From a virus: a stretch of 54,057 nucleotides of DNA. Below, piece by piece: positions 30,869 to 40,092 of the stretch. Where the stretch lies: positions 1 to 54,057 of the IMG/VR virus record IMGVR_UViG_3300048597_000056. One strand, written 5' to 3'. A model generated the notes under the pieces. It saw only the letters and a program-made list of their open reading frames with translations. It searched no databases and had not been told where the DNA came from. Numbering within the stretch: position 1 is the stretch's first letter; each line of letters starts with the position of its first letter. The position numbers and the translations under genes are program-made.

Positions 30869-33616
30869 ATGATCCTGGGCCGCCCGCTCCGTGCCGCGCC
30901 CCGTATGGGGGTGATGCGGGCGCCTGCGCGCATGTCTATGGGTGGAGTGACTGACTCCGATCTGATCCCGGCCGAGCGGCTTGTGGATTGGCATCTTGCC
31001 GGCGTCGATGGCGGAATCGTGGTGCGAACGGTGCTGGCTGAAACCATCTCGACTGCCGGCGGCAACGACTCCGCCAGCAACACGACGACGATTCAGAATG
31101 CAATCGACGCCGCACCTTCAGGCAGTGTGGTTCTGATCCCGCCAGGAATCTACCGCACATCTGCGCTGAATATGAAGTCGGGCGTCACGCTGCGCGGCGT
31201 AGGAGACTTCTGCAAGAGCACGTCCAGCGTGGCTATCGGCACGGGCACCAAGACGTTTACCGTGCCTGCGGGCCTGGGCTATGTGGCAGGTGTTCAAGTT
31301 CGCGTGTACCGGCCTGGGGATCGCGGCTACTACATGCAGGGGTCGGTGACGACCTACAGCGGAACGACCCTGACGCTGAACATCGCCAGCAGCAACGGCA
31401 GCGGCACTTACGCCGATTGGCGAATTACTCTGACGGTGCTCAAGACAGTATCCGGCGGCGGGTCGAACGGCCTTATCAACTTCGGCACGTCGGGCGTTTC
31501 GTCGCCAACCGTAGGTACAAACAAGGTCATCGACAGCGGCGCCACGGCGGGGTCAACTTCGCTAGTCACCACGTCGGCCGGGCCAACGGTCACGGTGGGC
31601 CAGTTCCTCGTCATCAGCGAAACCAACAACGCCGAGGTGGCGCTGTGGGGGGCGTCCAATTCTTCGCCCGGCGCCACATGGGCGGACGGGTGGAACACCA
31701 GTGGAGGCAGGGCGCGCGGGCAGATCGTGGAGGTGACAGGAGTCACCGGCACCACGACGCAGACGCTGACCATCGAGCCGGCGCTATACACCGACTACCC
31801 GAATACCTGCTGGGCAACACCATTCTCTGCCTCCATGAGCTATGCCGGCCTGGAGCACATGCAGCTGTTCGCGGACTCTGCGGACTCGCATGTAGCCCTG
31901 GTGATGATGCGCAAGGCCGCGAATTGCTGGGTCACGGGGGTAGATTTCGACTTTGCCACCCGTGACCACATCGAGATTGAATGGAGCTACCGCTGCGAGG
32001 TCCGTAACTGCCACTTCTACGACCGATTCGCCACGGACAGCAACTACCCCGGCTTGATCGCTGTTCGGTACAAGTCTTCACTGTGCCGGGTCGAGAACAA
32101 CATCATGGAGCGGCTGCAAAGCTCGATCATGTTGGAGTGGGGCGCGGCTGGCAACGTGGTCGCGTTCAACTATGTTTTCGATGGCTATAACCCATCCGTG
32201 AGGTCGTTCCTCATGCGCGGTGTGGACATGAACCACGGGGCACATCCGCAGTTCAACCTTGCCGAGGGCAACATAGCCAACAAGGTCTGCGCCGATTCCA
32301 CCTGGGGCACATCGAGCGATTCGCTGATCTACCGCAATGCAATCTTCGGCTTTGAGCAAAGTCGCGGCCCGAATAACAGCCGGACGGTAGACGCCACGAC
32401 ATACAACGAAACACAGGTCAATTACGCCATCGACCTTTGGGAAGGGCAGATTCGTTACTCGGCCCTGGGCAACGTCATCGGCAACACTGGCAATTGGGCG
32501 TCAAGGACAAAGGTTCGCAAGCCCACCTACCCGACTGATTTCGACTACGACACTACGGTGCTGTGCATCGCGCTCGGCAAAGACTCGGACGGACTTGCAC
32601 ACACGCCGATCCTGACTAGCCCGCTGGCGACGTTCATCGACCACGGCAACTATGACGTGGTGACGGCAGGGCAATTGTGGGACGGCAGCATATCCAACCA
32701 GACGCTGCCCAACTCCTACGCCTACGCGGCCAAGCCTTCATGGTGGGACGACAACGTGACGTGGCCGCCGATCAACCCGGCGTCGCCTGGCACTCTGGCA
32801 AACGCCACGAATCCAGCTCGCTACAGGTACGACAACGGCATCAGCGCGGCGCCGTCGATCACCTATGCGAACGAAGTTCAGTCCGTTGGCGATTTTGAGG
32901 TGCAAAGCGACGGCACGACCATTTCGCGCGCTATCGCTGAAACGGTCTTCAAGGGCTTGAATGCGGCGACGTGGGACACATCCGCCGGAAACAGCAGTTT
33001 CTCAGGTGTGGAAACGTCAACCCTGTTTATCGAGGCGGACGCAGCCCACGACCCCGATCAAAGCCTAATTGCCGATGGCAGCAGCATCGCGCGACCCGGC
33101 GGGTTTGGTATGCGCGTGGTTCAGTCGGATGATGCAAACCTGATCTTGCCATTTACTCACACGTCGGCCCCGAGCGTGGGGTTCCACTTCCGCTGGAACG
33201 GATCGCAGATAAACAGCAGTCCGCGCGACGTTGCCGGCTGGCATAACGCACAAGGGTTCTATGAATATCTGCAGGTTTACGACGGATCGACACCGTACTT
33301 TCATACGCACTACCAAGGTGTGGGCTACGTTGGCGGCAGCGGATCTAACGTAAATTTTGCCAAAAGCCATTGGTATTGGGTTGAGATGTCTTGGGTTGCT
33401 GGTGGAGCAACGTTTTCTATTAGTTTCTACGATGCTGAATCTGGATATTCATTGGTCGGCACGTCTACGAATACTATGGCATCCGGGTCAATGAGTCTGC
33501 CAACTTACTTTTTGATTGGGTGCATCAAATACAGCAGCGGCGGGTCACAGACATTTGACTTCGACAACATCATCTACAACGCCGATGGCAGTTCACTGCC
33601 AAGGCCAACGGCTTAA
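30869..33616 (+). CDS. Tail spike: pectate-lyase-like beta-helix plus LamG-like C terminus
   Basis: The 915-residue product has, from about residue 60, the opening of a Pectate_lyase_3-type right-handed beta-helix (NTTTIQNAIDAAPSGSVVLI, PPGIYRTSALNMKSGVTLRG). A long helix region with N-rich turns follows (DHIEIEWSYRCEVRNCHFYD, RVENNIMERL, NVVAFNYVFDG). About residues 720-905 look like a concanavalin/LamG sandwich (SHWYWVEMSW, FDFDNIIYNADG). It probably recognises and degrades a host surface glycan. The last 280 bp are more AT-rich than the rest, suggesting a swapped tip. Confidence 0.8.
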   Translation: MILGRPLRAAPRMGVMRAPARMSMGGVTDSDLIPAERLVDWHLAGVDGGIVVRTVLAETISTAGGNDSASNTTTIQNAIDAAPSGSVVLIPPGIYRTSALNMKSGVTLRGVGDFCKSTSSVAIGTGTKTFTVPAGLGYVAGVQVRVYRPGDRGYYMQGSVTTYSGTTLTLNIASSNGSGTYADWRITLTVLKTVSGGGSNGLINFGTSGVSSPTVGTNKVIDSGATAGSTSLVTTSAGPTVTVGQFLVISETNNAEVALWGASNSSPGATWADGWNTSGGRARGQIVEVTGVTGTTTQTLTIEPALYTDYPNTCWATPFSASMSYAGLEHMQLFADSADSHVALVMMRKAANCWVTGVDFDFATRDHIEIEWSYRCEVRNCHFYDRFATDSNYPGLIAVRYKSSLCRVENNIMERLQSSIMLEWGAAGNVVAFNYVFDGYNPSVRSFLMRGVDMNHGAHPQFNLAEGNIANKVCADSTWGTSSDSLIYRNAIFGFEQSRGPNNSRTVDATTYNETQVNYAIDLWEGQIRYSALGNVIGNTGNWASRTKVRKPTYPTDFDYDTTVLCIALGKDSDGLAHTPILTSPLATFIDHGNYDVVTAGQLWDGSISNQTLPNSYAYAAKPSWWDDNVTWPPINPASPGTLANATNPARYRYDNGISAAPSITYANEVQSVGDFEVQSDGTTISRAIAETVFKGLNAATWDTSAGNSSFSGVETSTLFIEADAAHDPDQSLIADGSSIARPGGFGMRVVQSDDANLILPFTHTSAPSVGFHFRWNGSQINSSPRDVAGWHNAQGFYEYLQVYDGSTPYFHTHYQGVGYVGGSGSNVNFAKSHWYWVEMSWVAGGATFSISFYDAESGYSLVGTSTNTMASGSMSLPTYFLIGCIKYSSGGSQTFDFDNIIYNADGSSLPRPTA

Positions 33617-33624
33617 CGCAAAAC

Positions 33625-34335
33625 ATGGCATACGCGTTCGTACAGCAGAAGGCCAACGATGGGGTCGTCGCAACAGGCGTTGGAAGCGTTGCAAGCGGGG
33701 CATTTGGGTCATCGCTGACTGCAGGTAATCTGCTTGTCTGTTTTGTCTGGTTCCAAAGACCCTCAGCGACAACTGTAACTCTGTCAGGGGCGGGTAGCCC
33801 GACGTGGAACGAAGAAACATCCAATGTAGACGGAGTGAATATGTTGCACTCGTTCTACGCGATGAACATTGGCGGCGGAACCACGACGCAACTGACTGCG
33901 ACTTTTGGTGCAAACGTAGACTACCCAAGTATCTATGTCGCAGAGTATTCTGGGTTTAAAACATCGGCAGCAAGACTGGCGTTTGCGTCAAATTATCAAG
34001 CGGCTCCAGGCACATCGACGGATGCGGTGACATCAGGGCTTCTTGGCACTTTGGCTGCGCAGCCAGCAGGAATCGTTGGGTTCACGCTCAACATCAACAA
34101 CGACACTACGCCAAGCGCAGGAACTGGATTCACCGCGCTGACCCCGGTGATTTCGTATGGACTCACGGTTGGTGGCCGCCCGCAACACAAGCGCGTGACG
34201 GCAACTACATCGGTTGCTGCGACGTGGACGGCAGGAAGTAACCAGACCCACCACACGCACGCATGGGCCTTTGAGGAAGCCTCCAGCGGATCATCCATCG
34301 CTCACACCCGACTTTCACTTCTAGGAGTAGGCTAA
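33625..34335 (+). CDS. Putative tail-fibre or surface beta-sandwich protein, 236 aa
   Basis: The product starts MAYAFVQQKANDGVVATGVG; alternating hydrophobic and Thr/Ser strands (NLLVCFVWFQRPSATTVTLS, YPSIYVAEYSGF) suggest a beta-sandwich. Its final residues (SSGSSIAHTRLSLLGVG) look like a tail for attachment. The position after the spike gene suggests a virion surface protein. Family not recognised. Confidence 0.55.
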   Translation: MAYAFVQQKANDGVVATGVGSVASGAFGSSLTAGNLLVCFVWFQRPSATTVTLSGAGSPTWNEETSNVDGVNMLHSFYAMNIGGGTTTQLTATFGANVDYPSIYVAEYSGFKTSAARLAFASNYQAAPGTSTDAVTSGLLGTLAAQPAGIVGFTLNINNDTTPSAGTGFTALTPVISYGLTVGGRPQHKRVTATTSVAATWTAGSNQTHHTHAWAFEEASSGSSIAHTRLSLLGVG

Positions 34336-34857
34336 ATGGCTGACAACTTCGTAGCAAATGCCGGCTCCGGCGGCAGCACATTCGCGTCTGATGATATCAG
34401 TTCGGTGCAGTTCCCGCGCCTCAAGCTCACGCTTGGTGCGGATGGCGTCAACGACGGTGACCTATCGCTTACAAATCCGGCGCCGGTGCGCGTGGTGCCG
34501 ATGGCGGCGGATGGCAGCGACATCTTCCGCTCGCTCGATCTCGACGAGTCCGAAGAAGAAGTCAAGTCCAGCGCCGGCTGCGTCTACGGCTTGTGGTTCA
34601 GCAACACGGCCACGGCAACGCGGTTCCTCAAGTTCTACAACGCGACGGCCGCGAGTGTCACGGTGGGCACGACGACACCTGTCCTGACCATCGCCCTTCC
34701 TGGCAACACCAGCGACGACATCAGCGGCGTTTTTAGCATCGCGCAGGGCATCAAGTTTTCTACCGCCATCTGCGTCGCGGCGACGACTGGCGTTGCGGAC
34801 AACGACACGGGCGCACCGGCCGCGAATGACGTGATCGTGAACATCTTCTACAAGTGA
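34336..34857 (+). CDS. Putative virion protein, 173 aa
   Basis: The product starts MADNFVANAGSGGSTFASDD directly after the upstream stop. It resembles small phage structural proteins placed near fibres: a beta-rich body (VYGLWFSNTATATRFLKFYN, TPVLTIALPGNTSDDISGVF) ending DVIVNIFYK. No enzymatic motif is present. Confidence 0.6.
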   Translation: MADNFVANAGSGGSTFASDDISSVQFPRLKLTLGADGVNDGDLSLTNPAPVRVVPMAADGSDIFRSLDLDESEEEVKSSAGCVYGLWFSNTATATRFLKFYNATAASVTVGTTTPVLTIALPGNTSDDISGVFSIAQGIKFSTAICVAATTGVADNDTGAPAANDVIVNIFYK

Positions 34858-34864
34858 TGCGGCC

Positions 34865-35725
34865 ATGATTCTGCTGACGTCAACGAGCGACCTGCTCAGA
34901 GTGGTCACGTCGAGCACATCTAATTTGGATGTGCAGGTGTCGGCGATGGACATGGAGCCCTCCGGCTCCGGCCGCCCTACGGGCTATCGTCTGAATACGC
35001 AGGTCAGTTCAGCCACCACAACGAACATCTGCGGCAATCCAGCTTCAGGTTTCATACGCACCGTCAAAACCGCATCGCTTCGGAACAAGGGCTCAAGCGC
35101 AAACATCGTGACGGTTGTTCACACAGACGGAACGACAGCGGTGGAAGTCATCGAGGCCACACTAGCCGCCGATTGTTCGCTGCTTTATCACGAGGGGGCT
35201 GGCTGGTGGGTCACGGACAACCAGGGCCGCGCGGTGGTGCAGAACATGCCCAACGCCGGCACGGTAGTTTCCGACGCAGACACGATCACGCGACTTACTG
35301 GTGACGTAACCAACAACAATGCCAGCGCGAACACAATCGCGGATGTAACGGGTCTATCGTTCAGCGTGACCAGCGCCAAGCTGTATTGGTTTCAGTTCAA
35401 CATCGTCTATACGGCAGCCGCCACAACCACTGGCTCTCGCTGGTCAATCAGCGGACCGGCGTCGCCGACTCATCTGGACTACACAAGCGAATACTCGTTG
35501 ACCACCACCACAACGACGCGGAACGCACTGCTGCAGGCGTATGACGTGCCAGCGGGCGCCAACGCCACCAGCGCCGCGACCGGCAACAACTGGGCTCGCA
35601 TTGAAGGCGTGATTCAGCCCAGCGCTGACGGAACGGTGATCGCGCGCTTCGCGTCCGAAGTGAGTAGTTCCGCCGTCGTCGCCAAGGTCAACAGCTTCGT
35701 CCGGTATCGGCAGATCACCCCGTAA
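34865..35725 (+). CDS. Putative virion fibre protein, 286 aa
   Basis: The product starts MILLTSTSDLLRVVTSSTSN. The N-terminal half (ATTTNICGNPASGFIRTVKT, VVHTDGTTAVEVIEATLAAD) and C-terminal half (SFSVTSAKLYWFQFNIVYTA, WARIEGVIQPSADGTVIARF, VRYRQITP) look like two beta-sandwich domains. The second half resembles C-terminal domains of phage structural proteins that end '...RYRQI'. Probably virion surface. Confidence 0.6.
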   Translation: MILLTSTSDLLRVVTSSTSNLDVQVSAMDMEPSGSGRPTGYRLNTQVSSATTTNICGNPASGFIRTVKTASLRNKGSSANIVTVVHTDGTTAVEVIEATLAADCSLLYHEGAGWWVTDNQGRAVVQNMPNAGTVVSDADTITRLTGDVTNNNASANTIADVTGLSFSVTSAKLYWFQFNIVYTAAATTTGSRWSISGPASPTHLDYTSEYSLTTTTTTRNALLQAYDVPAGANATSAATGNNWARIEGVIQPSADGTVIARFASEVSSSAVVAKVNSFVRYRQITP

Positions 35726-35734
35726 CACCGCATC

Positions 35735-37993
35735 ATGGACCAGTGGTTCGACGAGAACGGCGAACCGCTAGGTTGGTTCGACGAAACCGCTGATCCCGGC
35801 GGGTGGTTCGCGCCCGAAGCGGCCGAGGGCGAAGCCTTCGAAGCCGCCCAAGGCGGTGATCCAGCCCCGCTGCCGCATCTTGGACTGCTACTAGAGCCAG
35901 TAGTAACGCACGCCGCCACAGGTGCGCTAGTTGCACAGTCGGCGGTCGTGGTCGGAGCGGCGCTTAGTCCGCATACATCAGCCGGCACGCTAGTCGCACA
36001 GAGCGCAGCAGTCTCCGGCAACGCTTCGCGCTTGCTGGCGCACGACTCGACGGGTGCGCTGGTCGCGCAAGCAGCAGTTGTCGCGGGTTCATCGGCGCAT
36101 CTTGCGCTGCACGCTTCAACGGGCACGCTGGCTGCGCAATCGGCTGATATCGCCGGCACCGCGCTGCGCCCACACACGTCTACGGGGGTGCTCGCAGCAC
36201 AAAGCGCAGTCAGCGCCGGCACATCGGTGCGTGCTGGCGTTGCGCAGGGCGGCGACCCTGCCCCGCTGCCCCACCTTGGCCTGCTGCTTGCACCGAACAA
36301 CGAGCATGCCGCGACGGGCGTACTTGCTGCGCAACCCGCGACGATAGCCGGCACTGCGGCGCACTACATCCTGCACACCTCGTCCGGTGCGCTTGTCTCG
36401 CAGTCCGCCGCCATCGCGGCCGCGGCACTGCACCCGCACACCGCCATCGCGGTCGCTGCCGCGCAGGCCGCATTGGTTGCAGGTACGGCGGCGCACGCAA
36501 CGCTGCACACCTCGACCGGCGCGCTCGCCGCGCAGCCGGCAACATTGGTCGGTGCTTCGCTTCGTCCTCACGTCGCCACCGGCACGCTTACCGCGCAAGC
36601 AGCAGATGTAGCCGGGGCGTCAGTACATTTAACGCTGCACACCTCGACCGGCACGGTCACCGCGCAAGCCGCGAGCGTCGCGGGCGCGGCGAGCACCGGA
36701 CAGGTCGCCAGCGGCGCACTCGCTGCACAAGCTGCAGTCGTTTCTGGCACCTCGACGCACTACACCCTGCACACCTCAACCGGCGCACTCGCAGCCGGCG
36801 CAGCGGTTGTAGCCGGCAATTCAGTCCGTTACGCGCTGCACACGTCTACGGGCGAGCTCGCAGCGCAGGCTGCGGTGCTCGCCGGCTCGGGCACCGTGTC
36901 TGCGGTGGCGCAAGGCGGCGATCCAGCGCCGCTGCCGCACATCGGGCTGCTGCTCGGTGCGATTCCAGCCGGCACGCACCCATCCAGCGGCACGCTCACC
37001 GCTGGCGCGGCAGTGGTTGCTGGCGAGGCGTTGCTCACGCCGGCTCGGCCGCCGAGAAGCACCGGCCCGGAAATCCCCGCGGCTTGGTATGCGGACCCTG
37101 GCTACGCGGCAATCTTCGGTCAAAAGGCCGCGGGCATCCCGCGCAGCTTGCTCAGCAACACCTTCACCTCGACAGGTGCACTCGCCGCGCAAGCTGCGGC
37201 TGTCGAGGGCGCCGCTGCACGCACGCACATTCACACCGCGACAGGCGCACTCGCCGCCGGTTCGAGCGCGGTTGCTGGCGACGCCAGTGTCGGCTCTGTC
37301 GCAACCGGCACGCTGACCGCGCAGGCCGCGACGGTAGCGGGTGCGGCAGCGCACGCCGTCACGCACGCTTCGAGCGGCGCACTGTCGGCAACGGCCGCCA
37401 CGGTTGCCGGTGCCGCCGCGCACCTGACGCTGCACGCTTCGGCCGGCGCGCTCTCTGCTGGCGCGTCAACAACCGCAGGCTCTGCCACTCGCGCCGCACC
37501 GTCGCACGACGCCACGGGCTCGATGAGCGCGCAGGCGGCTGCGGTTGTCGGTGCGGCGCTGCGGTTCGCGGTTCACACTTCGACTGGCGCGCTCGCCGCG
37601 GGCGCCGCGTCGGTGGCTGGCGCCGGCTCGGCGATCACGATCCACACGTCCGAAGGCGCTCTCGCTGCTGGCCCGGCGTCAATCGCGGGCGCCGCCGCGC
37701 ATAACATCGACCTCGCGGCAACGGGCACTCTCGTGGCAGGCGCGGCGTCAGTGTCTGGCGCAGCCGCAGTTATAAGCCCGCGCGCCTTTGCAGTTTGGGA
37801 CTTGGTGCTGGGAAATGGAATGACATCGGGCCAGACATTGCTGCAAGCGCACGACAAGGCGCTCGAATTCTGGATCGAGCACGGACTGCAATCTGGCACG
37901 CCGCTTGTGGTGACGCCCACTTCGACGACGGCCGGCGCAATCGAGTTGGCACTCGCAAACGACGGGACGCAGACCACTGTGCAGCGCGTATGA
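35735..37993 (+). CDS. Long alanine-rich repeat protein, 752 aa
   Basis: After an acidic head (MDQWFDENGEPLGWFDETAD), most of the protein is roughly thirty units of about 20 residues on the pattern HTSTGALAAQAAVVAGTA. They are interrupted three times by GGDPAPLPHLGLLL-type inserts (near residues 40, 170 and 390) and once by a unique TPARPPRSTGPEIPAAWYADP segment. A C-terminal helical domain (AVWDLVLGNGMTSGQTLLQA...) ends the protein. It is probably an elongated fibre or surface stalk. I know no named family for the repeat. Confidence 0.65.
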   Translation: MDQWFDENGEPLGWFDETADPGGWFAPEAAEGEAFEAAQGGDPAPLPHLGLLLEPVVTHAATGALVAQSAVVVGAALSPHTSAGTLVAQSAAVSGNASRLLAHDSTGALVAQAAVVAGSSAHLALHASTGTLAAQSADIAGTALRPHTSTGVLAAQSAVSAGTSVRAGVAQGGDPAPLPHLGLLLAPNNEHAATGVLAAQPATIAGTAAHYILHTSSGALVSQSAAIAAAALHPHTAIAVAAAQAALVAGTAAHATLHTSTGALAAQPATLVGASLRPHVATGTLTAQAADVAGASVHLTLHTSTGTVTAQAASVAGAASTGQVASGALAAQAAVVSGTSTHYTLHTSTGALAAGAAVVAGNSVRYALHTSTGELAAQAAVLAGSGTVSAVAQGGDPAPLPHIGLLLGAIPAGTHPSSGTLTAGAAVVAGEALLTPARPPRSTGPEIPAAWYADPGYAAIFGQKAAGIPRSLLSNTFTSTGALAAQAAAVEGAAARTHIHTATGALAAGSSAVAGDASVGSVATGTLTAQAATVAGAAAHAVTHASSGALSATAATVAGAAAHLTLHASAGALSAGASTTAGSATRAAPSHDATGSMSAQAAAVVGAALRFAVHTSTGALAAGAASVAGAGSAITIHTSEGALAAGPASIAGAAAHNIDLAATGTLVAGAASVSGAAAVISPRAFAVWDLVLGNGMTSGQTLLQAHDKALEFWIEHGLQSGTPLVVTPTSTTAGAIELALANDGTQTTVQRV

Positions 37994-38214
37994 CGGACGA
38001 AGAATTTGCTCAACAGGTGTTTTCCGTACCGATTGGCGGTGTGCCGGCCGGGACGTTGCTGCAGTCGCTGCTCGTTTACGTCAAGGAGATGCATATCATC
38101 AACGGGTTGGACCCCGCCGCGCCGATGACGTTGACACAGATCTCGCGCGTGGCCGGGCTCATCACGCAGGCCATCTCCGAGTCGGAAAGCACGATCACCT
38201 ATGAGCGCACTTAA
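37990..38214 (+). CDS. Hypothetical protein, 74 aa
   Basis: The ATG at 37990 overlaps the repeat-protein stop. The product starts MTDEEFAQQVFSVPIGGVPA and is helical (TLLQSLLVYVKEMHIINGL, QISRVAGLITQAISESES). Its last 14 bases overlap the next gene. Probably a partner of the repeat protein; function unknown. Confidence 0.55.
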   Translation: MTDEEFAQQVFSVPIGGVPAGTLLQSLLVYVKEMHIINGLDPAAPMTLTQISRVAGLITQAISESESTITYERT

Positions 38215-38662
38215 TCCGCGCGCCATCGCTGCCCGCGGCGTCGGCTTCGAGCCGCGCGTGCGTGCTGCGTTGGGTTTGTGGCCGCTGGCCGACAGCGGGT
38301 TCAATGGTGGCGGAGCGCGATCGAAACCAAGGCGCACGCGCGAGGCGCGCGACCGGGAGCGGCTGGACGAACTGATGCGCCGGCTCGAACAGGTGCTAGA
38401 TGCAGCACCTTCGGCCGTTGTGCCGGGTGCCACGGCGTCGCCGATCACGTTCAGGACCGACAACGAGGCCGCCGCGCGCGTCGCCGAGGCACTGCGTCGC
38501 ATTGAATCGCCCGCCCCGCTGGCCGACGGCGACGAGGCGGCGATGGGCGCTATCCTGCGCGCCGCGAAAATGCGTGCTGCTGTCGGTGCCGAAACCGATG
38601 TGCGTGTCCGAAACAACCGCTGGCGCGCCATCGTGCTCGTCGCACTGCTGATGCTGTCATGA
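38201..38662 (+). CDS. Protein with C-terminal membrane segment, 153 aa
   Basis: The product starts MSALNPRAIAARGVGFEPRV. A basic middle (SKPRRTREARDRERLDELMRRLEQVL) is likely a coiled coil and the C terminus is one hydrophobic helix (WRAIVLVALLMLS). It could be a tail-anchored membrane protein. Function unknown. Confidence 0.55.
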   Translation: MSALNPRAIAARGVGFEPRVRAALGLWPLADSGFNGGGARSKPRRTREARDRERLDELMRRLEQVLDAAPSAVVPGATASPITFRTDNEAAARVAEALRRIESPAPLADGDEAAMGAILRAAKMRAAVGAETDVRVRNNRWRAIVLVALLMLS

Positions 38663-38910
38663 ATAGAACTCAACACCCAACAAATAATGCCGTGCTCGGC
38701 GCACCGCCAGGCACCACCATTGAAGAATGCGGGGCGCTCCCAATAACGCGTCTCCAGTTCGATGATGGCTCGCTCGGAGTCGTGAGTTTCTGGCGGCCAT
38801 CTGCTGACGAGATCGCCAGGATCATTTCCGGACAGTCGATTCGGCTTTGTGTGATCGGCAGCACCCACGCACCCGTGGCGTTGGGCGTTGACGGGGATGG
38901 TTGGATATGA
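38659..38910 (+). CDS. Hypothetical protein, 83 aa
   Basis: The product starts MNRTQHPTNNAVLGAPPGTT. A compact soluble domain (CGALPITRLQFDDGSLGVVS FWRP...) ends VALGVDGDGWI. Small proteins with 'PP.G....CG.LP..R' are common in phage morphogenesis regions. It is ATGA-coupled to both neighbours. Confidence 0.6.
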   Translation: MNRTQHPTNNAVLGAPPGTTIEECGALPITRLQFDDGSLGVVSFWRPSADEIARIISGQSIRLCVIGSTHAPVALGVDGDGWI

Positions 38911-39926
38911 CCCAAAACGAGTCCCTTGTTGACGCCTCGATCGTGCATCAGATCGACTTGCAGTTCTACGCAAACGGCGTGGTGCGCGAGGAGGTCGGTG
39001 CGCTTAACGAGGATGACGCGGAAATCTTCGCGTTGCTCCTGGCCGCGCTGCTGGCGCTACCGCGCAACGCCACGCCCGCGCAGATAGACACTGCGCTCGG
39101 CCCAGCGCTGATGATGAGCGATCGCTCCTACGCGGACGTGTCGCGCGATCTGGCGGCGAAGATGGAAGATGTGGTCGAGACTGAGGCCGAATATCAGGCG
39201 GCACTGCTCGCCAAGTCGCAGCCGAAGGCACCCGACAAGCTGGACACGGGCGCGACGTTTGGCGAAATGATGGCGGTGCCGATCATCGGCATGACCATCG
39301 CGGAAACCATGCGTAGCCTGGCCGAGTCGCGCAAGGCGACGATTCGCAATACCGTGCAAGCCGGGTTCGTCAACGGCCAGACGGCCGAGGAAATTGTCCG
39401 GTCGCTGCGCGGCACGCGCGCTGCGAACTTCACCGATGGTCTGTTCAACCGTGCACGCATCGCGCTGGAGACCACGGTGCGCACGGCGCTAAGTCACGCG
39501 GCGGAATTCACCAGCGCCGCGTTTCACGCGCTCAATTCCGATATTGTGCGCGCCGTGGTGTGGTTGTCGGTGCTGGACGGGCGAACAAGTTCATGGTGCA
39601 TCGCCCGCTCCGGCAAGCGCTACACCGCCGACGCGGCGCATCGCCCGATCGGCCACAACTACGATTGGGGCGCCGGGCCGGGCAGGTATCACTACAACTG
39701 CCGCTCGACCTTTGCCCCTCTGGTGGCGGGTGAGGTGCCGAACTCGAATCGTTTTGCCGACTGGCTGAAGAAGCAGCCGGCCAAAGTTCAAGATGAAGTA
39801 TTGGGGCCGACGCGCGGCAAGATGTACCGCTCCGGCCAGATCGGCGTCGAGGGGTTTCTGAACAACAAAGGTAAGCTGTTAACCCTCGAACAACTCAAGG
39901 CCAAAAACGCTGGAGCGCCGCAATAA
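38907..39926 (+). CDS. MuF/SPP1 gp7-like minor head protein
   Basis: I chose the ATG at 38907 (ATGA overlap). The 339-residue product has a helical N-terminal two thirds and the Mu F-like C-terminal domain: ARIALETTVRTALSHAAEFT, WLSVLDGRTSSWCIARSGKR, HNYDWGAGPGRYHYNCRSTF. Proteins of this family are minor head components needed for morphogenesis and probably DNA delivery. They normally lie right after the portal; here 11 kb of surface-protein genes separates them. Length is normal. Confidence 0.8.
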   Translation: MTQNESLVDASIVHQIDLQFYANGVVREEVGALNEDDAEIFALLLAALLALPRNATPAQIDTALGPALMMSDRSYADVSRDLAAKMEDVVETEAEYQAALLAKSQPKAPDKLDTGATFGEMMAVPIIGMTIAETMRSLAESRKATIRNTVQAGFVNGQTAEEIVRSLRGTRAANFTDGLFNRARIALETTVRTALSHAAEFTSAAFHALNSDIVRAVVWLSVLDGRTSSWCIARSGKRYTADAAHRPIGHNYDWGAGPGRYHYNCRSTFAPLVAGEVPNSNRFADWLKKQPAKVQDEVLGPTRGKMYRSGQIGVEGFLNNKGKLLTLEQLKAKNAGAPQ

Positions 39927-39931
39927 ATTCT

Positions 39932-39961
39932 TTGTCTTTCAAAACCGCTTTGTCGTAGAAT
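39932..39961 (+). promoter_or_regulatory. Predicted promoter for the scaffold/capsid operon
   Basis: -35 TTGTCT (39932-39937), 18-bp spacer, -10 TAGAAT (39956-39961), in an AT-rich gap between the MuF-like gene and the scaffold gene. It is the best promoter match in the structural region and would boost capsid expression. Confidence 0.6.
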
Positions 39962-39970
39962 CCAACTATT

Positions 39971-39995
39971 GTGAAAAAGTCAAGCACTTTTGCAC
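39971..39995 (+). promoter_or_regulatory. Palindrome at the 5' end of the capsid transcript
   Basis: GTGAAAAAGT and ACTTTTGCAC form a 10-bp inverted repeat (one mismatch) around a 5-base loop. It starts about three bases after the predicted transcription start. No T-run follows, so it is not a typical terminator. It could be an mRNA-stabilising hairpin or an operator. Confidence 0.5.
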
Positions 39996-40092
39996 GTAAC
40001 TGCCTTCAACCCGGATGGGTTGCGGGCGCTTTGGGCCGGATGGCCCTTTCGCACTGTCTGGGTGGATGCCCGCAGGAACCTCAACTCAACCC

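Noticed and set aside
37573-38973. Minus-strand open frame of 466 codons
   Set aside because: It spans four plus-strand genes with coupled starts and is made of Ser/Arg/Ala low-complexity sequence.
39971-39995. Rho-independent terminator after the MuF-like gene
   Set aside because: The hairpin stem is AT-rich and no T-run follows; it sits just after a promoter, so a 5' hairpin or operator fits better.
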